Positions 9,369 through 17,831 of a DNA stretch of 64,000 bases are shown here, one piece after another. Both the position numbers and the translations under genes were made by a program. The stretch spans positions 1 to 64,000 of the forward strand of contig PJER01000005.1 in the NCBI GenBank assembly GCA_002825465.1, given 5' to 3'. Under the pieces are notes generated by a model. The model saw nothing but the letters and a program-made list of their open reading frames with translations. It made no database searches and was not told where the DNA came from. How positions within the stretch are numbered: the stretch's first letter is position 1; the number at the start of each line of letters is the position of its first letter. Source of the DNA: Candidatus Thorarchaeota archaeon MP8T_1. Its GTDB lineage: Archaea; Asgardarchaeota; Thorarchaeia; Thorarchaeales; Thorarchaeaceae.

Positions 9369-9848
9369 TCAGTGTACGAATTTTCTGGATGCTTTATTTA
9401 TAATACCAAGCACATCCTGTGCATCTGAAAGAACGTCAGGTTTCCAGTCGCAGATGTCTTCTACTTTTGCGACTCCTTTCTCTTTCTTCAAGAATTCTTT
9501 GAAAATGCGTTCTCTCTTTTCCTCCGCTTCAGCAGCTCGTATTGCATCTCGGCCGGAAACGTACCCTCCTGGAGGCATTTCGGAGGTCGATATCACGTAC
9601 CAAAGCCCTCTAATGATAGTTACAACGACAATCTGAGCAGGACTGTTTTTTATTTTTTCTTCGAAGACAATATAATCTCCGGGTTCCATTGGTTCCTCAA
9701 AACTCTGTTCTTCACCATCTATGTTGTATCTGAATTCATCATATTCAAAGAGAACTTTCTTTGCTGCCTTTGTGATTAATTCAAGAGATGCCTCAACAAT
9801 TATCCCTTGAGTTGTATCGATTCTTGGATCTCCCTTGTATTCGCTCAT
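9369..9848 (-). CDS. Uncharacterised soluble protein
   Basis: A 159-residue cytoplasmic protein without a signal or membrane segment. The N-terminal 85 residues look like mixed beta strands (FEYDEFRYNIDGEEQSFEE, then DYIVFEEK, IVVVTIIRGLWYVIS), and the rest is helical with a charged stretch AEAEEKRERIFKEFLKKEKG. It starts with ATG 45 bases or more from the divergent sulfur dioxygenase-like gene. No family recognised. Its position upstream of the signal peptidase, 52 bases away on the same strand, allows co-transcription. Confidence 0.55.
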   Translation of the reverse strand: MSEYKGDPRIDTTQGIIVEASLELITKAAKKVLFEYDEFRYNIDGEEQSFEEPMEPGDYIVFEEKIKNSPAQIVVVTIIRGLWYVISTSEMPPGGYVSGRDAIRAAEAEEKRERIFKEFLKKEKGVAKVEDICDWKPDVLSDAQDVLGIINKASRKFVH

Positions 9849-9938
9849 GGTAACCGAATATGCATAGGAAACAATTGAATAAATCTTTGCCCATTGAGAA
9901 ATACACCTATTTTCTTAAAAGATAGTGAATCAATTATC

Positions 9939-11336
9939 ATGTCGATGCCCATGAGAATTACAACCATACGTTCTGAAGGGATTGCTGCTCTATCTTATTT
10001 TGTCAGTTCAAAAAAAGAGGCGTTCGTTATCGACCCAAGGCGTGATGCACTAGTTTATCATAATTTGGCAAAAGAATCAGATTGTAAGATTACTCACATC
10101 TTTGAGACTCATCGAAATGAGGATTATGTCATTGGATCACTTGAGTTACAGTCATACAATCTTTCTGCAGACATCTGTCATAGTAAAGCTACCAAATTCG
10201 GATATGGTGATATCGAACTAGCAGATGATGAAGAATTCAAAATTGGACACATGAAAGTCGTATGTCGAAATACACCAGGACATACGAATGATAGCATGTG
10301 CTATATTGTAACTGACCTTTCTTCCTCCTCTGGTAATACTATTATGTTCACTGGGGACACACTTTTTGTTAATGAGGTCGGAAGAACTGATCTAGTTGAT
10401 CCCGGAAAACACGAGCTAATGTCCCGGAAACTCTACAAGAGCTTGCATGAGATAGTCCTTACCTATGATGATAATGTAGTAGTTCACCCCGGTCATGGTG
10501 CTGGTTCTGTATGTGGTGGTGATATAGGAGAAGAGGAATTTTCTACAATCGGCTTTGAGAAACGAAATAACAAATGGTTGTCCATGTCTAAGAACAATTT
10601 CATTGAAACAAAAGTGAATCAAGAACTTACTCTCTCTCCATACTTCAAGCATTGTGAGAAATTGAACACAGAAGGTCCACCACTTATTTCTCATCGACAA
10701 CCTCCTGCACCTGTTGATCTCGATAGTTTTGAAGGGTTAATAGAGAACTCGAATCATCGGGCACTTGATTTACGACCACCTCCTGATTTCATTGCTGGAC
10801 ATATTCCCGGCACTGTTAGTTTGAGTCTTTCAAACATGGGTCTTTTAGCAGGATGGGCTCTACGACCTGACCAATCCTTCTCTTTCATCTTTGACGAACC
10901 CGGGGATCTAGATACCGCAGAGAGTTATCTTTTTAGAATTGGGTATGATAATATAGTCGGGTACCTGAAAGGAGGTGTCTCATCTTGGGTTACTGCAGGT
11001 CGGTCATTAGAATCGATTGAGAAAATTACTACTGACGAGATGTACGGTCTACTTGGTGAAAAAACCATATCTATCTATGATGTAAGAGAACCTCACGAAT
11101 TTAAGACAGAGCATATTGCAGAATCTCATAATCTTCCGCTAACAGCAATTGGTTCAAATCAAGTTCTGAATATTCCAAACAAATCTCTCGCAGTTATTTG
11201 TCCTTCAGGTTTTAGGAGTACCACAAGTGCAAGCATCCTCAAGAGGGCAGGGTATGAAGATACTCGCGTTATATTAGATGGGTTGAAGGAGTGGAAGCAA
11301 AAAGGCTACCCACTCACAACTAAACTCCATCTATGA
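9939..11336 (+). CDS. ETHE1/persulfide dioxygenase-like MBL protein fused to two rhodanese domains
   Basis: A 465-residue protein: metallo-beta-lactamase fold (about 5-230), then two rhodanese domains (about 255-360 and 365-460). The usual HxHxDH is changed to HRNEDY, but the three ligands used by the mononuclear-iron ETHE1 persulfide dioxygenases remain: H58 in ETHRNED, H115 in TPGHTND and D140 in TGDTLF, and the VGRTDL element is also kept. Only the second rhodanese has a catalytic cysteine (C421, CPSGFRS); the first has none. This suggests handling of persulfide sulfur in the cytoplasm. ATG at 9939 is chosen over an upstream TTG because the fold starts there. Confidence 0.85.
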   Translation: MSMPMRITTIRSEGIAALSYFVSSKKEAFVIDPRRDALVYHNLAKESDCKITHIFETHRNEDYVIGSLELQSYNLSADICHSKATKFGYGDIELADDEEFKIGHMKVVCRNTPGHTNDSMCYIVTDLSSSSGNTIMFTGDTLFVNEVGRTDLVDPGKHELMSRKLYKSLHEIVLTYDDNVVVHPGHGAGSVCGGDIGEEEFSTIGFEKRNNKWLSMSKNNFIETKVNQELTLSPYFKHCEKLNTEGPPLISHRQPPAPVDLDSFEGLIENSNHRALDLRPPPDFIAGHIPGTVSLSLSNMGLLAGWALRPDQSFSFIFDEPGDLDTAESYLFRIGYDNIVGYLKGGVSSWVTAGRSLESIEKITTDEMYGLLGEKTISIYDVREPHEFKTEHIAESHNLPLTAIGSNQVLNIPNKSLAVICPSGFRSTTSASILKRAGYEDTRVILDGLKEWKQKGYPLTTKLHL

Positions 11337-11339
11337 AAT

Positions 11340-12632
11340 TCAACGCGTCGAATCCACAGAGTCCTTAATTGTAGATTCTTGATATATTATTCCAGACTTT
11401 TCTCTCGAATCCATTGCTTGGCCCCCAAATGTTTCCTTTGCAATATATGTCAGAATCATAGCAATCCCCAGACTCACGGCACCAATAATGAATACTAATT
11501 GGTATGCTGGGAATCCCATTGCACCTCCATAGGTGATGTCCAAGACAAATCCCATGAAGAACTCGTAAAATCCACCTCCGATGAAATTGAATTGATTGAA
11601 GCTCGCAATGCCAACTCCTGATATCTTCTCAGGGAATAGCTCCTTTGACATTGACATGAACACATAGATGAATCCTGTGGCAAATCCTATCAATAGGAAC
11701 ATAGTTATCAATTGAATAGAAGATAAAGATCCGCCAGCAGTTATCAGTATTAGCCAGAAAACGAAGCTCATTCCAAGACCTGCCATTAAAACAGGTCGTC
11801 TTCTCTTTAGCACCTTGTCAGATAGAAAACCTCCAAGTGGACTTGAGATTATAAATCCGATACTGATGAATGTCAAGAAGAATCCTATTGTTGCAGTATC
11901 AAATCCATAGACATCTGATAGAAATGGTCCTACCCAGAGACCTTGGAAACTTATGTAGACTCCATAGCCCAAGAATGGAATCATCATAATGATCAAAAAT
12001 TGCTTATAGCTGAATACTGTCTTTAAATCTTTAACAATATTCTGCCCCATTGTTTTTTCAACTGGTGGTTCATGTCGTAATGATATCCAAGATAAGATTA
12101 TGAAAATAGTCATTGCTGCGAAGATCAACAAATAAGCGGGTCTCCATCCGCCCAAATTTACAGATATTAACGCCAATGGAGCAGATGCAAAAAAGGCTCC
12201 AAAATTACCGAAGGCTGTCAATAAACCAGTCAGAGTAGCAAATCTTAAAGGATTGAAGTACTTCGCTAAAGCTTTGAGACATGAAACATAAAATCCTCCA
12301 ACTCCAAATCCAACCATTGCACGTCCAAGAGTTACTATTCCAATGGTTGGTCCAACTGCAAACGTCAAATTACCCATTATTGCTAAGATTCCAAAAACGC
12401 CAATTGTATTCCTAACACCAGTTCTATCCAATGCAATACCAACTGGTATCTGTGCTGCAGCATACGACCAAAAGTAAGCCGATGACATGAGTCCTGTCAG
12501 CGTTGCAGTTGATGAGAACTCAGAGATCATATTTTCAGCGACAACTGATATTCCGACTCGATGAACGATAGAGAAGAAATAGATTGCTGATAAACTAATG
12601 AAGATGAAGATTTTTTCAGCTCTTTCTGACAT
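11340..12632 (-). CDS. MFS transporter divergent from the oxamate-type cluster
   Basis: A 430-residue 12-helix major facilitator carrier. The signature loop reads GIALDRTGVRN (about 65-75), the mid-protein GRAMVGFGVGGF matches the helix 4-5 region of anion/sugar-acid symporters, and the second half has GGFLSDKVLKRRRP. Overall it looks like the organic-anion:cation symporter branch. It starts with ATG and is transcribed away from the amidohydrolase gene, from which it is separated by a gap of about 230-260 bases that must hold both promoters, so joint regulation and uptake of the cluster's substrate are reasonable inferences. Its end lies 4 bases from the convergent sulfur dioxygenase-like gene. 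Confidence 0.8.
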   Translation of the reverse strand: MSERAEKIFIFISLSAIYFFSIVHRVGISVVAENMISEFSSTATLTGLMSSAYFWSYAAAQIPVGIALDRTGVRNTIGVFGILAIMGNLTFAVGPTIGIVTLGRAMVGFGVGGFYVSCLKALAKYFNPLRFATLTGLLTAFGNFGAFFASAPLALISVNLGGWRPAYLLIFAAMTIFIILSWISLRHEPPVEKTMGQNIVKDLKTVFSYKQFLIIMMIPFLGYGVYISFQGLWVGPFLSDVYGFDTATIGFFLTFISIGFIISSPLGGFLSDKVLKRRRPVLMAGLGMSFVFWLILITAGGSLSSIQLITMFLLIGFATGFIYVFMSMSKELFPEKISGVGIASFNQFNFIGGGFYEFFMGFVLDITYGGAMGFPAYQLVFIIGAVSLGIAMILTYIAKETFGGQAMDSREKSGIIYQESTIKDSVDSTR

Positions 12633-12808
12633 TGGTGTGCCTTCCTCGAAATTTTAGTAATTGATTTTCATTGTATTCGATGACCTTCTTCTACTTTCAG
12701 AAGGTCACCTTTTGATTCAATGTTTCGTCGATGAGTTTGTGCTTCTCTGAGTTTTATCACTCAGATAATCCCTTTTACTCAATCTTGTCTGTTTGAACTA
12801 TTGTTTGG

Positions 12809-12817
12809 TATATAATA
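12809..12817 (+). promoter_or_regulatory. TATA box of the oxamate-type cluster
   Basis: TATATAATA in an otherwise mixed region. Transcription would start about 25 bases downstream, near 12840, giving a leader that contains the ribosome site AAAGGAG (12878-12883) before the preferred ATG at 12896. The distance supports that start, although the frame is open to an earlier ATG at 12860. Confidence 0.5.
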
Positions 12818-12895
12818 ACCTGTGACTGTAAGGCCCCAAACACAGGTGCTTATACAAAGATGGCATACCAGTTATCAAAGGAGCAAATTATAAAC

Positions 12896-14176
12896 ATGGA
12901 CTATGAACTTGTATTGAAAAGTGCTCGAATTGACGATGAAAAACCATTAGTTGACATCGGCATTGAGAGCGGGAAAATAGCAAAGATTGGTAACAATCTC
13001 AAAGGTCAACGAGAAATTGACCTCGGTGGAGATGTAGTTACACCAACTTTCTTTGAATCCCATATACATATGATAAAGGCACTTTTGGATAAAGTAAAAC
13101 CAAATCTCGAAGGAACTCTTGCTGGTGCAATCAGTATAACTGGCTCACTCAAGAAGAATTTCGAATATGATGAAGTAAGACATCGCGCTCAGGAAATTCT
13201 TGATATGCTCCTGAGACATGGAACGACATTCATTCGTGCAGAACCTGACACAGATCCGCTTGCACGTACAATCGGAACAAAAGTAGTTTTAGACTTGAAG
13301 AAAGACTACAAGGAGTTTGCGGATATTCAAGTCGTTGCTTTTGCTCAGGAAGGCTTGGTCAAATCAGAAGGAGCATATGAGATTCTTGATGAAGCAATGA
13401 AGATGGGTTCAGATGTTGTAGGTGGCTGTCCTTACAATGAGAAGGATTATGAAGGAACCAAGCAACATATTGATCAGATTTTTGAACTTGGTAAGAAATA
13501 CAACAAACCTGTTGACTTCCACGCTGACTTTGGTGATAACATCGAAGATAAGCGATATCGTTCAATCGATTACATCATCGAGAAGACATTAGAGGAAAAC
13601 TATCAAGGAAGAGTCAGCGTAGGACACATGACTTCACTGTCTAGTGTATCCCCTGCTGTTCTAAAGGATACAATAAAGAGAATGGCTGACGCTGATATTA
13701 CTCTGATTCCACTACCTGCAACTGATCTATTCCTCAGTGGTCGTGGTGATGAGAATAAAGTCAGAAGAGGTGCCTTGAACCCAATCCCATTTGTTGAGGG
13801 TGGCGTAAACGTTGCATTCTCATCAAACAACATTCGAAACGCCTTCACCCCCTTCGGTCGTGGAGATCTATTAATGATTGGTGCAATCTATGAACATGTT
13901 GCACAATTGGGTACAATCAAGCAACAGAAAATGCTGCTAGATATGATCACAAAGAATCCTGCAAAGCTCTTCGGAGTAGAAGAGACCTATGGTCTAGAGG
14001 AAGGCAAGAATGCAGACATTAATGTATTAGGAACTAAACATTTGTCTGATATCTTCTTGGATGTTCCAACTAGGGAATATGTGATCAAGCATGGTAGAAT
14101 CATCTATCAAAGTCATTTAGATGAAACCAAGACTTGGAATGATTCCAAAGCTACAGAAATTGAGCTTGAGGCATAA
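12896..14176 (+). CDS. Metal-dependent amidohydrolase, cytosine deaminase/hydantoinase-like
   Basis: A 426-residue amidohydrolase-superfamily enzyme. The small N-terminal beta-sandwich begins YELVLKSARI; the barrel carries the metal pair H56 and H58 (SHIH), H209 (DFHADF) and H244 (VGHMTS). The last strand reads SSNNIRNAFTPFG, where the superfamily normally has a metal- and substrate-binding Asp; here it is Asn at 311. The C-terminus restores the sandwich (GKNADINVL...EYVIKHGRII). Closest to CodA-like cytosine deaminases. AAAGGAG precedes ATG 12896 (a 12-residue longer form from 12860 is possible). First gene of the cluster: I infer it opens or deaminates a small cyclic ureide feeding the carbamoyltransferase. 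Confidence 0.8.
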   Translation: MDYELVLKSARIDDEKPLVDIGIESGKIAKIGNNLKGQREIDLGGDVVTPTFFESHIHMIKALLDKVKPNLEGTLAGAISITGSLKKNFEYDEVRHRAQEILDMLLRHGTTFIRAEPDTDPLARTIGTKVVLDLKKDYKEFADIQVVAFAQEGLVKSEGAYEILDEAMKMGSDVVGGCPYNEKDYEGTKQHIDQIFELGKKYNKPVDFHADFGDNIEDKRYRSIDYIIEKTLEENYQGRVSVGHMTSLSSVSPAVLKDTIKRMADADITLIPLPATDLFLSGRGDENKVRRGALNPIPFVEGGVNVAFSSNNIRNAFTPFGRGDLLMIGAIYEHVAQLGTIKQQKMLLDMITKNPAKLFGVEETYGLEEGKNADINVLGTKHLSDIFLDVPTREYVIKHGRIIYQSHLDETKTWNDSKATEIELEA

Positions 14177-14192
14177 TTGGAGGTAAGAAGTA

Positions 14193-14822
14193 ATGGAGCA
14201 AGAAACAACAAAACACACTCCAACTCATGATGACCTTGATGATGAATCTGAGCCTGAAGTCAAAGAGACTAAGACTCATGAAACCATCCCTACCGCCTTT
14301 ACTGGTGCATTTCTAGCTGGGCTTACAGTATTAATGGCTGTTCAAGGGGTACTCCCTGCACCTTATGCACTGATGTTCCCGCCGTGGGCAGTATTCATTA
14401 CTTGGGCTGGCTATTTTGCGGCTGGTGGTGGCGGTAAAGGCCAGGCAGTTCCTGTCTGGAAGAAGATGTATGGATCAATTGCATGGGGTGTCATCTGGGG
14501 ATTCGCTGGTGCATACCTGATGAACATTTTCAACCCAATGGTTGGATCTAATCTCGGATTGATGCTACTAGTTGATGGTATTATCATCTTCTTGGTGAAC
14601 CAACCAATCCTCTGGGGAACTAGATACTGGGGACCAATTAAATACACACCAGCAATCTTCTACGGATTTGCTATCTTCTTCAGCACCTACTTTGGTGGAT
14701 TTGGTTTCATACCGGGCAACATCTGGGCTGCAGGAATTACTGCTTACGTAGCAGCTGCATTAGGACCTCTGTTTGGCTATCTCCAAGTGAGAATGGCTAT
14801 GATCAAGGAGGTTCCAAAGTAA
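14193..14822 (+). CDS. DUF1097-like membrane protein, candidate substrate channel
   Basis: A 209-residue protein with a charged N-terminal tail (about 1-30) and about five or six transmembrane helices. FPPWAVFITWAGYFAAGGGG (residues 66-85) and the GVIWGFAGAYL segment match the DUF1097 family pattern. The gene starts 17 bases after the amidohydrolase stop with GGAGGT in between, so they are one transcript. DUF1097 proteins have no proven function; here transport of the pathway's substrate or of ammonia/urea-like products is an inference from position. Followed by a hairpin and T-tract. Confidence 0.65.
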   Translation: MEQETTKHTPTHDDLDDESEPEVKETKTHETIPTAFTGAFLAGLTVLMAVQGVLPAPYALMFPPWAVFITWAGYFAAGGGGKGQAVPVWKKMYGSIAWGVIWGFAGAYLMNIFNPMVGSNLGLMLLVDGIIIFLVNQPILWGTRYWGPIKYTPAIFYGFAIFFSTYFGGFGFIPGNIWAAGITAYVAAALGPLFGYLQVRMAMIKEVPK

Positions 14823-14845
14823 TATGGACGAGTCCCAAAAAAGAG

Positions 14846-14890
14846 CCATTAATGACTCTCTAATGGGATTCTCCCCCTATTTTTTTCTTT
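14846..14890 (+). terminator. Hairpin plus T-tract inside the cluster
   Basis: CCATTA and TAATGG form a 6-bp perfect stem with a 9-base loop (14846-14866), then C5 and a run of T7, T3 and T4 up to about 14895. Archaeal termination depends mainly on T-rich runs, so this should attenuate or end the transcript of the first two genes. The next gene may then start from the T/A-rich segment near 14888-14896, about 25-30 bases ahead of its GGAGG. Confidence 0.55.
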
Positions 14891-14932
14891 ATTTTGATTG
14901 AGAAGTAGAGAGAATAGACGGAGGAATGTTAA

Positions 14933-16387
14933 ATGGCAACTAAATATTATGAAGTAAAAGGAAGATACATTGATTCAGTACTCTTGATGCAAATCACGCG
15001 AGAATTAGAACAAGAAGAAGGCGTGAATGAAGCAGCGGTCATGTCTGCAACTAGTGAGAATCTTGAAATTTTTGAAAGTATTGGATTCACTCCTCCAGAG
15101 GAAGTAGAGAGTAGTTCTATTCTCATTGCAGTCGATGCAGATGATGAGGAAACTGCAGCTAATACCATTGATGAAGCACTAGATTTAATGAATCGTAAGA
15201 CTGAATCTTCAGATGAAGAAAATTTCATTTTGGATGATCTTGAAACACTCAAAGAAGATGGCGATTTCCCCATACTTTACATTTCCACACCTGGTAAGTA
15301 TGTGGAAGATATCGCGAGAAAAGGACTTGATGCTGGTGTAAATCTACATATCTTCAGCAGCAATGTTCCAATTGAAACAGAATTAGAATTGAAGAAATTA
15401 GGTCATGAAAAGGACCTTCTTGTATTGGGCCCTGACGCTGGGACCACAATTGTGCAAGGTAAAGGAATCGGATTTGCAAATGTTATTCGAGATGGCACTG
15501 TTGGAATTGCTGGTTCTTCAGGAACAGGAATCCAAGAATTAACTGTTCTCTTAGATAAGGGTGGTTTGGGAATTAGTGCAGCTTTAGGTGTTGGGACTAA
15601 TGATTTCACCAAAGAAGTTGATGCTATCATGGCTAAACAGGGAATAGAATTACTAAGTGATTCAGAAGTAATAATGATTGTAGCCAAGAAACCTGATTCT
15701 AAAGTCATGAAGGATGTAATCAAATTACTCAGTGACCGTCCATCTGCTTTTGTGGCACTTGGTGACAATGAATCCTATACTGAAGGTCAAACATTAGTAA
15801 CTGGTTATCTAGATGATGCAGTTAATTATGTACTTGAGAAGGTAGGTAAGAAACCATTGACAAAACCTGAGGTGGAAATGGATTTCAACCTCAAAGGACG
15901 AAAATACGTTCGCGGTATGTTTGTTGGTGGCAGTCTCTGTTATCAAGCACAAGCCATTCTAAAGAAAAATGGAATTGATATTTTCTCAAATGCACCATTA
16001 GATGAGAAACATTTAGTCAATGGTAGTTGGGATGACCTCAACGCTTGTATTGACACAGGCGCAGAAGAGTACGTTCAAGGAAGACCCCACCCTATGATTG
16101 ACCCTCGTTTTAGAAACGAGATGATTCTAGACGAATCCAAAAAAGATGACGTAGCTGTGATTCTTTTCGATGTCATGTTGGGTTACGGAAGTGCAATGGA
16201 TCCCTTAGATGGTCTTGAGAACATCCCTGAAGGTCCTGTACTTGTTGCATCAATTACTGGTACAACTAATGATCCACAGGATTATGAAAAAATCGAGAAG
16301 GGATTGAAGGATCTTAGAGTGAAAGTTTTTACTTCAGCACAACAAGCCGCTGAATTTGCAGCAAAAGTTCTGGAGGCAACGAAATGA
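14933..16387 (+). CDS. allF: Oxamate carbamoyltransferase subunit AllF (FdrA-like)
   Basis: A 484-residue member of the FdrA family, a succinyl-CoA-synthetase-like two-domain protein. Landmarks are VIRDGTVGIAGSSGTGIQEL (CoA-ligase-type nucleotide loop), the ALGVGTNDFT turn, MFVGGSLCYQAQAIL and EYVQGRPHPMIDP, all hallmarks of the family. In E. coli FdrA/AllF acts with YlbE/AllG and YlbF/AllH as oxamate transcarbamylase, converting oxalurate and phosphate to oxamate and carbamoyl phosphate in anaerobic allantoin use. GGAGG at 14920-14924 supports the ATG. The protein is about 70 residues shorter than E. coli FdrA and lacks its C-terminal tail, which the next small gene appears to provide; they overlap by ATGA. 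Confidence 0.9.
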   Translation: MATKYYEVKGRYIDSVLLMQITRELEQEEGVNEAAVMSATSENLEIFESIGFTPPEEVESSSILIAVDADDEETAANTIDEALDLMNRKTESSDEENFILDDLETLKEDGDFPILYISTPGKYVEDIARKGLDAGVNLHIFSSNVPIETELELKKLGHEKDLLVLGPDAGTTIVQGKGIGFANVIRDGTVGIAGSSGTGIQELTVLLDKGGLGISAALGVGTNDFTKEVDAIMAKQGIELLSDSEVIMIVAKKPDSKVMKDVIKLLSDRPSAFVALGDNESYTEGQTLVTGYLDDAVNYVLEKVGKKPLTKPEVEMDFNLKGRKYVRGMFVGGSLCYQAQAILKKNGIDIFSNAPLDEKHLVNGSWDDLNACIDTGAEEYVQGRPHPMIDPRFRNEMILDESKKDDVAVILFDVMLGYGSAMDPLDGLENIPEGPVLVASITGTTNDPQDYEKIEKGLKDLRVKVFTSAQQAAEFAAKVLEATK

Positions 16388-16539
16388 TAGAAGGAAAATT
16401 AAAAGTATTTTCTGTCGGAGCTGAATGGTTCTATCAGGAAATGGACAAACAAGATATCCAGCTCTATAAGATTGATTGGACCCCTCCTATAGAGAAACCC
16501 AAGGATATCAGTGATATCCTCGCACGTTTGAGGAAATAA
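16384..16539 (+). CDS. 51-residue detached C-terminal tail of FdrA
   Basis: A complete small gene starting in the ATGA overlap with allF and ending with TAA 26 bases before allG. Its product begins MIEGKLKVFSVGAEWF and continues through IDWTPP to ISDILARLRK. I recall the end of E. coli FdrA as a segment with VINIGL, a HYQWSP element and a final LARLLERLQ; the order hydrophobic strand-G-F...W-x-P...L-ARL matches here. The tail therefore seems to be encoded separately, with tight translational coupling to allF and allG suggesting it is a fourth, small subunit of the enzyme. The homology is from memory and needs alignment. Confidence 0.7.
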   Translation: MIEGKLKVFSVGAEWFYQEMDKQDIQLYKIDWTPPIEKPKDISDILARLRK

Positions 16540-16565
16540 TTACGAGAGGTATGAGATGAAAACAG

Positions 16566-17831
16566 ATGACACAAGCAAAAGAGAAAGAACATGGCAGCAT
16601 TCGTGATGAAATCGATGCTGCAAACGAAGAAGCGGTAGACAGAATCAACAAAGGAAAAGCTATGCTTGTTGATTTTGCACCTGCAAAGAAAGTCATTCCC
16701 GGAATGAAGGATAATATGATATTACATGCAGGTCCACCAATTGAATACAAAGATATGATTCCTGCAATGAAAGTTGCAGTTCAGGGAGTCTTAATCTTAG
16801 AGAATCGCGCGAAGGATCTTGAAGAAGCAGATAAGCTTGCTTCAAGTGGTGAGATTGAATTTAGGCCAAATCATGAATTTGATTCTGCAGCTCCAATGGG
16901 CGGTATCACTTCACCATCAATGTATGTTGCTGTTGTGGAGAATGAGCCTTTTGGGAACAAAGCATTTTGCAATCTGCACGAAGGTCGCGGAAAGATCTTA
17001 CGTTTTGGAGGTTACAGTGACGAGATTATAGAACGTCTTCGATGGATGAATGATGTTCTGGGTCCTTCTTTATCAAAAGCTGTTAAGAAGAATCCAATCG
17101 ATTTGAAAGTAATAATGAGTAAAGGACTTGCAATGGGTGATGAGTTCCATCAAAGATTCATTGCATCTAGCCTGCTTTTCTTGAAAGAGATAATGGAGCC
17201 TCTTCGTGAAACTGAAGCAGGATGGAAAGGTGTAAAATTCATTGCAGATAGAGAGCAATTCTATCTCAACCTAGCAATGCCTGCTGGTAAAGCGTTAATT
17301 GATCCTGCAGATGGTATTGATTATAGTACTGTAGTCACGAGACTCACTCGGAATGGAGTCGGTTATGGTATTGGAGTAAGCGGTCTGAAAGGTGAATGGT
17401 TTGTTGGCCCTGCAGAGATTCCAAAAGGACTCTATTTCCCTGGATATAGTGAAGAAGACGCAGAACATGACTTTGGCGATAGTGCAATCACTGAGACAAT
17501 AGGTCTCGGAGGATATGCATCAGCAGCAGCTCCTGCAGTGACTCGATTTGTTGGAGGGACTGTGAAAGAGGCTAATCAAATGACTATGGATGGCTATAAG
17601 GTCAGTGTTGGCGAGAGTAGAGATTTCATGATACCAAACCTCAATTTCAGAGGAACTCCCTTGGGAATTGATATCATTAAGGTGAACGATACAGGACTTG
17701 TTCCGAAATCTAACACAGGAATTGGAGGAAAGGTACCTGGCATTGGCCAAGTTGGTGCAGGTATCTCACGAGCACCTATTGAAGCATTCCAAGATGCACT
17801 AAGAGCATTTGCTGAGAAATATGGAATTTAG
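16566..17831 (+). CDS. allG: Oxamate carbamoyltransferase subunit AllG (DUF1116)
   Basis: A 421-residue DUF1116 protein (E. coli YlbE/AllG family). Typical features are the N-terminal ANEEAVDRI, the segment ILHAGPPIEY, EFRPNHEFDSAAPMGGITSP (residues 98-117), and GLAMGDEFHQRF, plus the C-terminal NTGIGGKVPGIGQVGAGIS region. DUF1116 proteins form one of the three parts of oxamate transcarbamylase and lack recognisable cofactor motifs. The gene is 26 bases after the small tail gene and overlaps the following allH by 11 bases, as expected for a complex made in fixed ratio. Confidence 0.9.
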   Translation: MTQAKEKEHGSIRDEIDAANEEAVDRINKGKAMLVDFAPAKKVIPGMKDNMILHAGPPIEYKDMIPAMKVAVQGVLILENRAKDLEEADKLASSGEIEFRPNHEFDSAAPMGGITSPSMYVAVVENEPFGNKAFCNLHEGRGKILRFGGYSDEIIERLRWMNDVLGPSLSKAVKKNPIDLKVIMSKGLAMGDEFHQRFIASSLLFLKEIMEPLRETEAGWKGVKFIADREQFYLNLAMPAGKALIDPADGIDYSTVVTRLTRNGVGYGIGVSGLKGEWFVGPAEIPKGLYFPGYSEEDAEHDFGDSAITETIGLGGYASAAAPAVTRFVGGTVKEANQMTMDGYKVSVGESRDFMIPNLNFRGTPLGIDIIKVNDTGLVPKSNTGIGGKVPGIGQVGAGISRAPIEAFQDALRAFAEKYGI

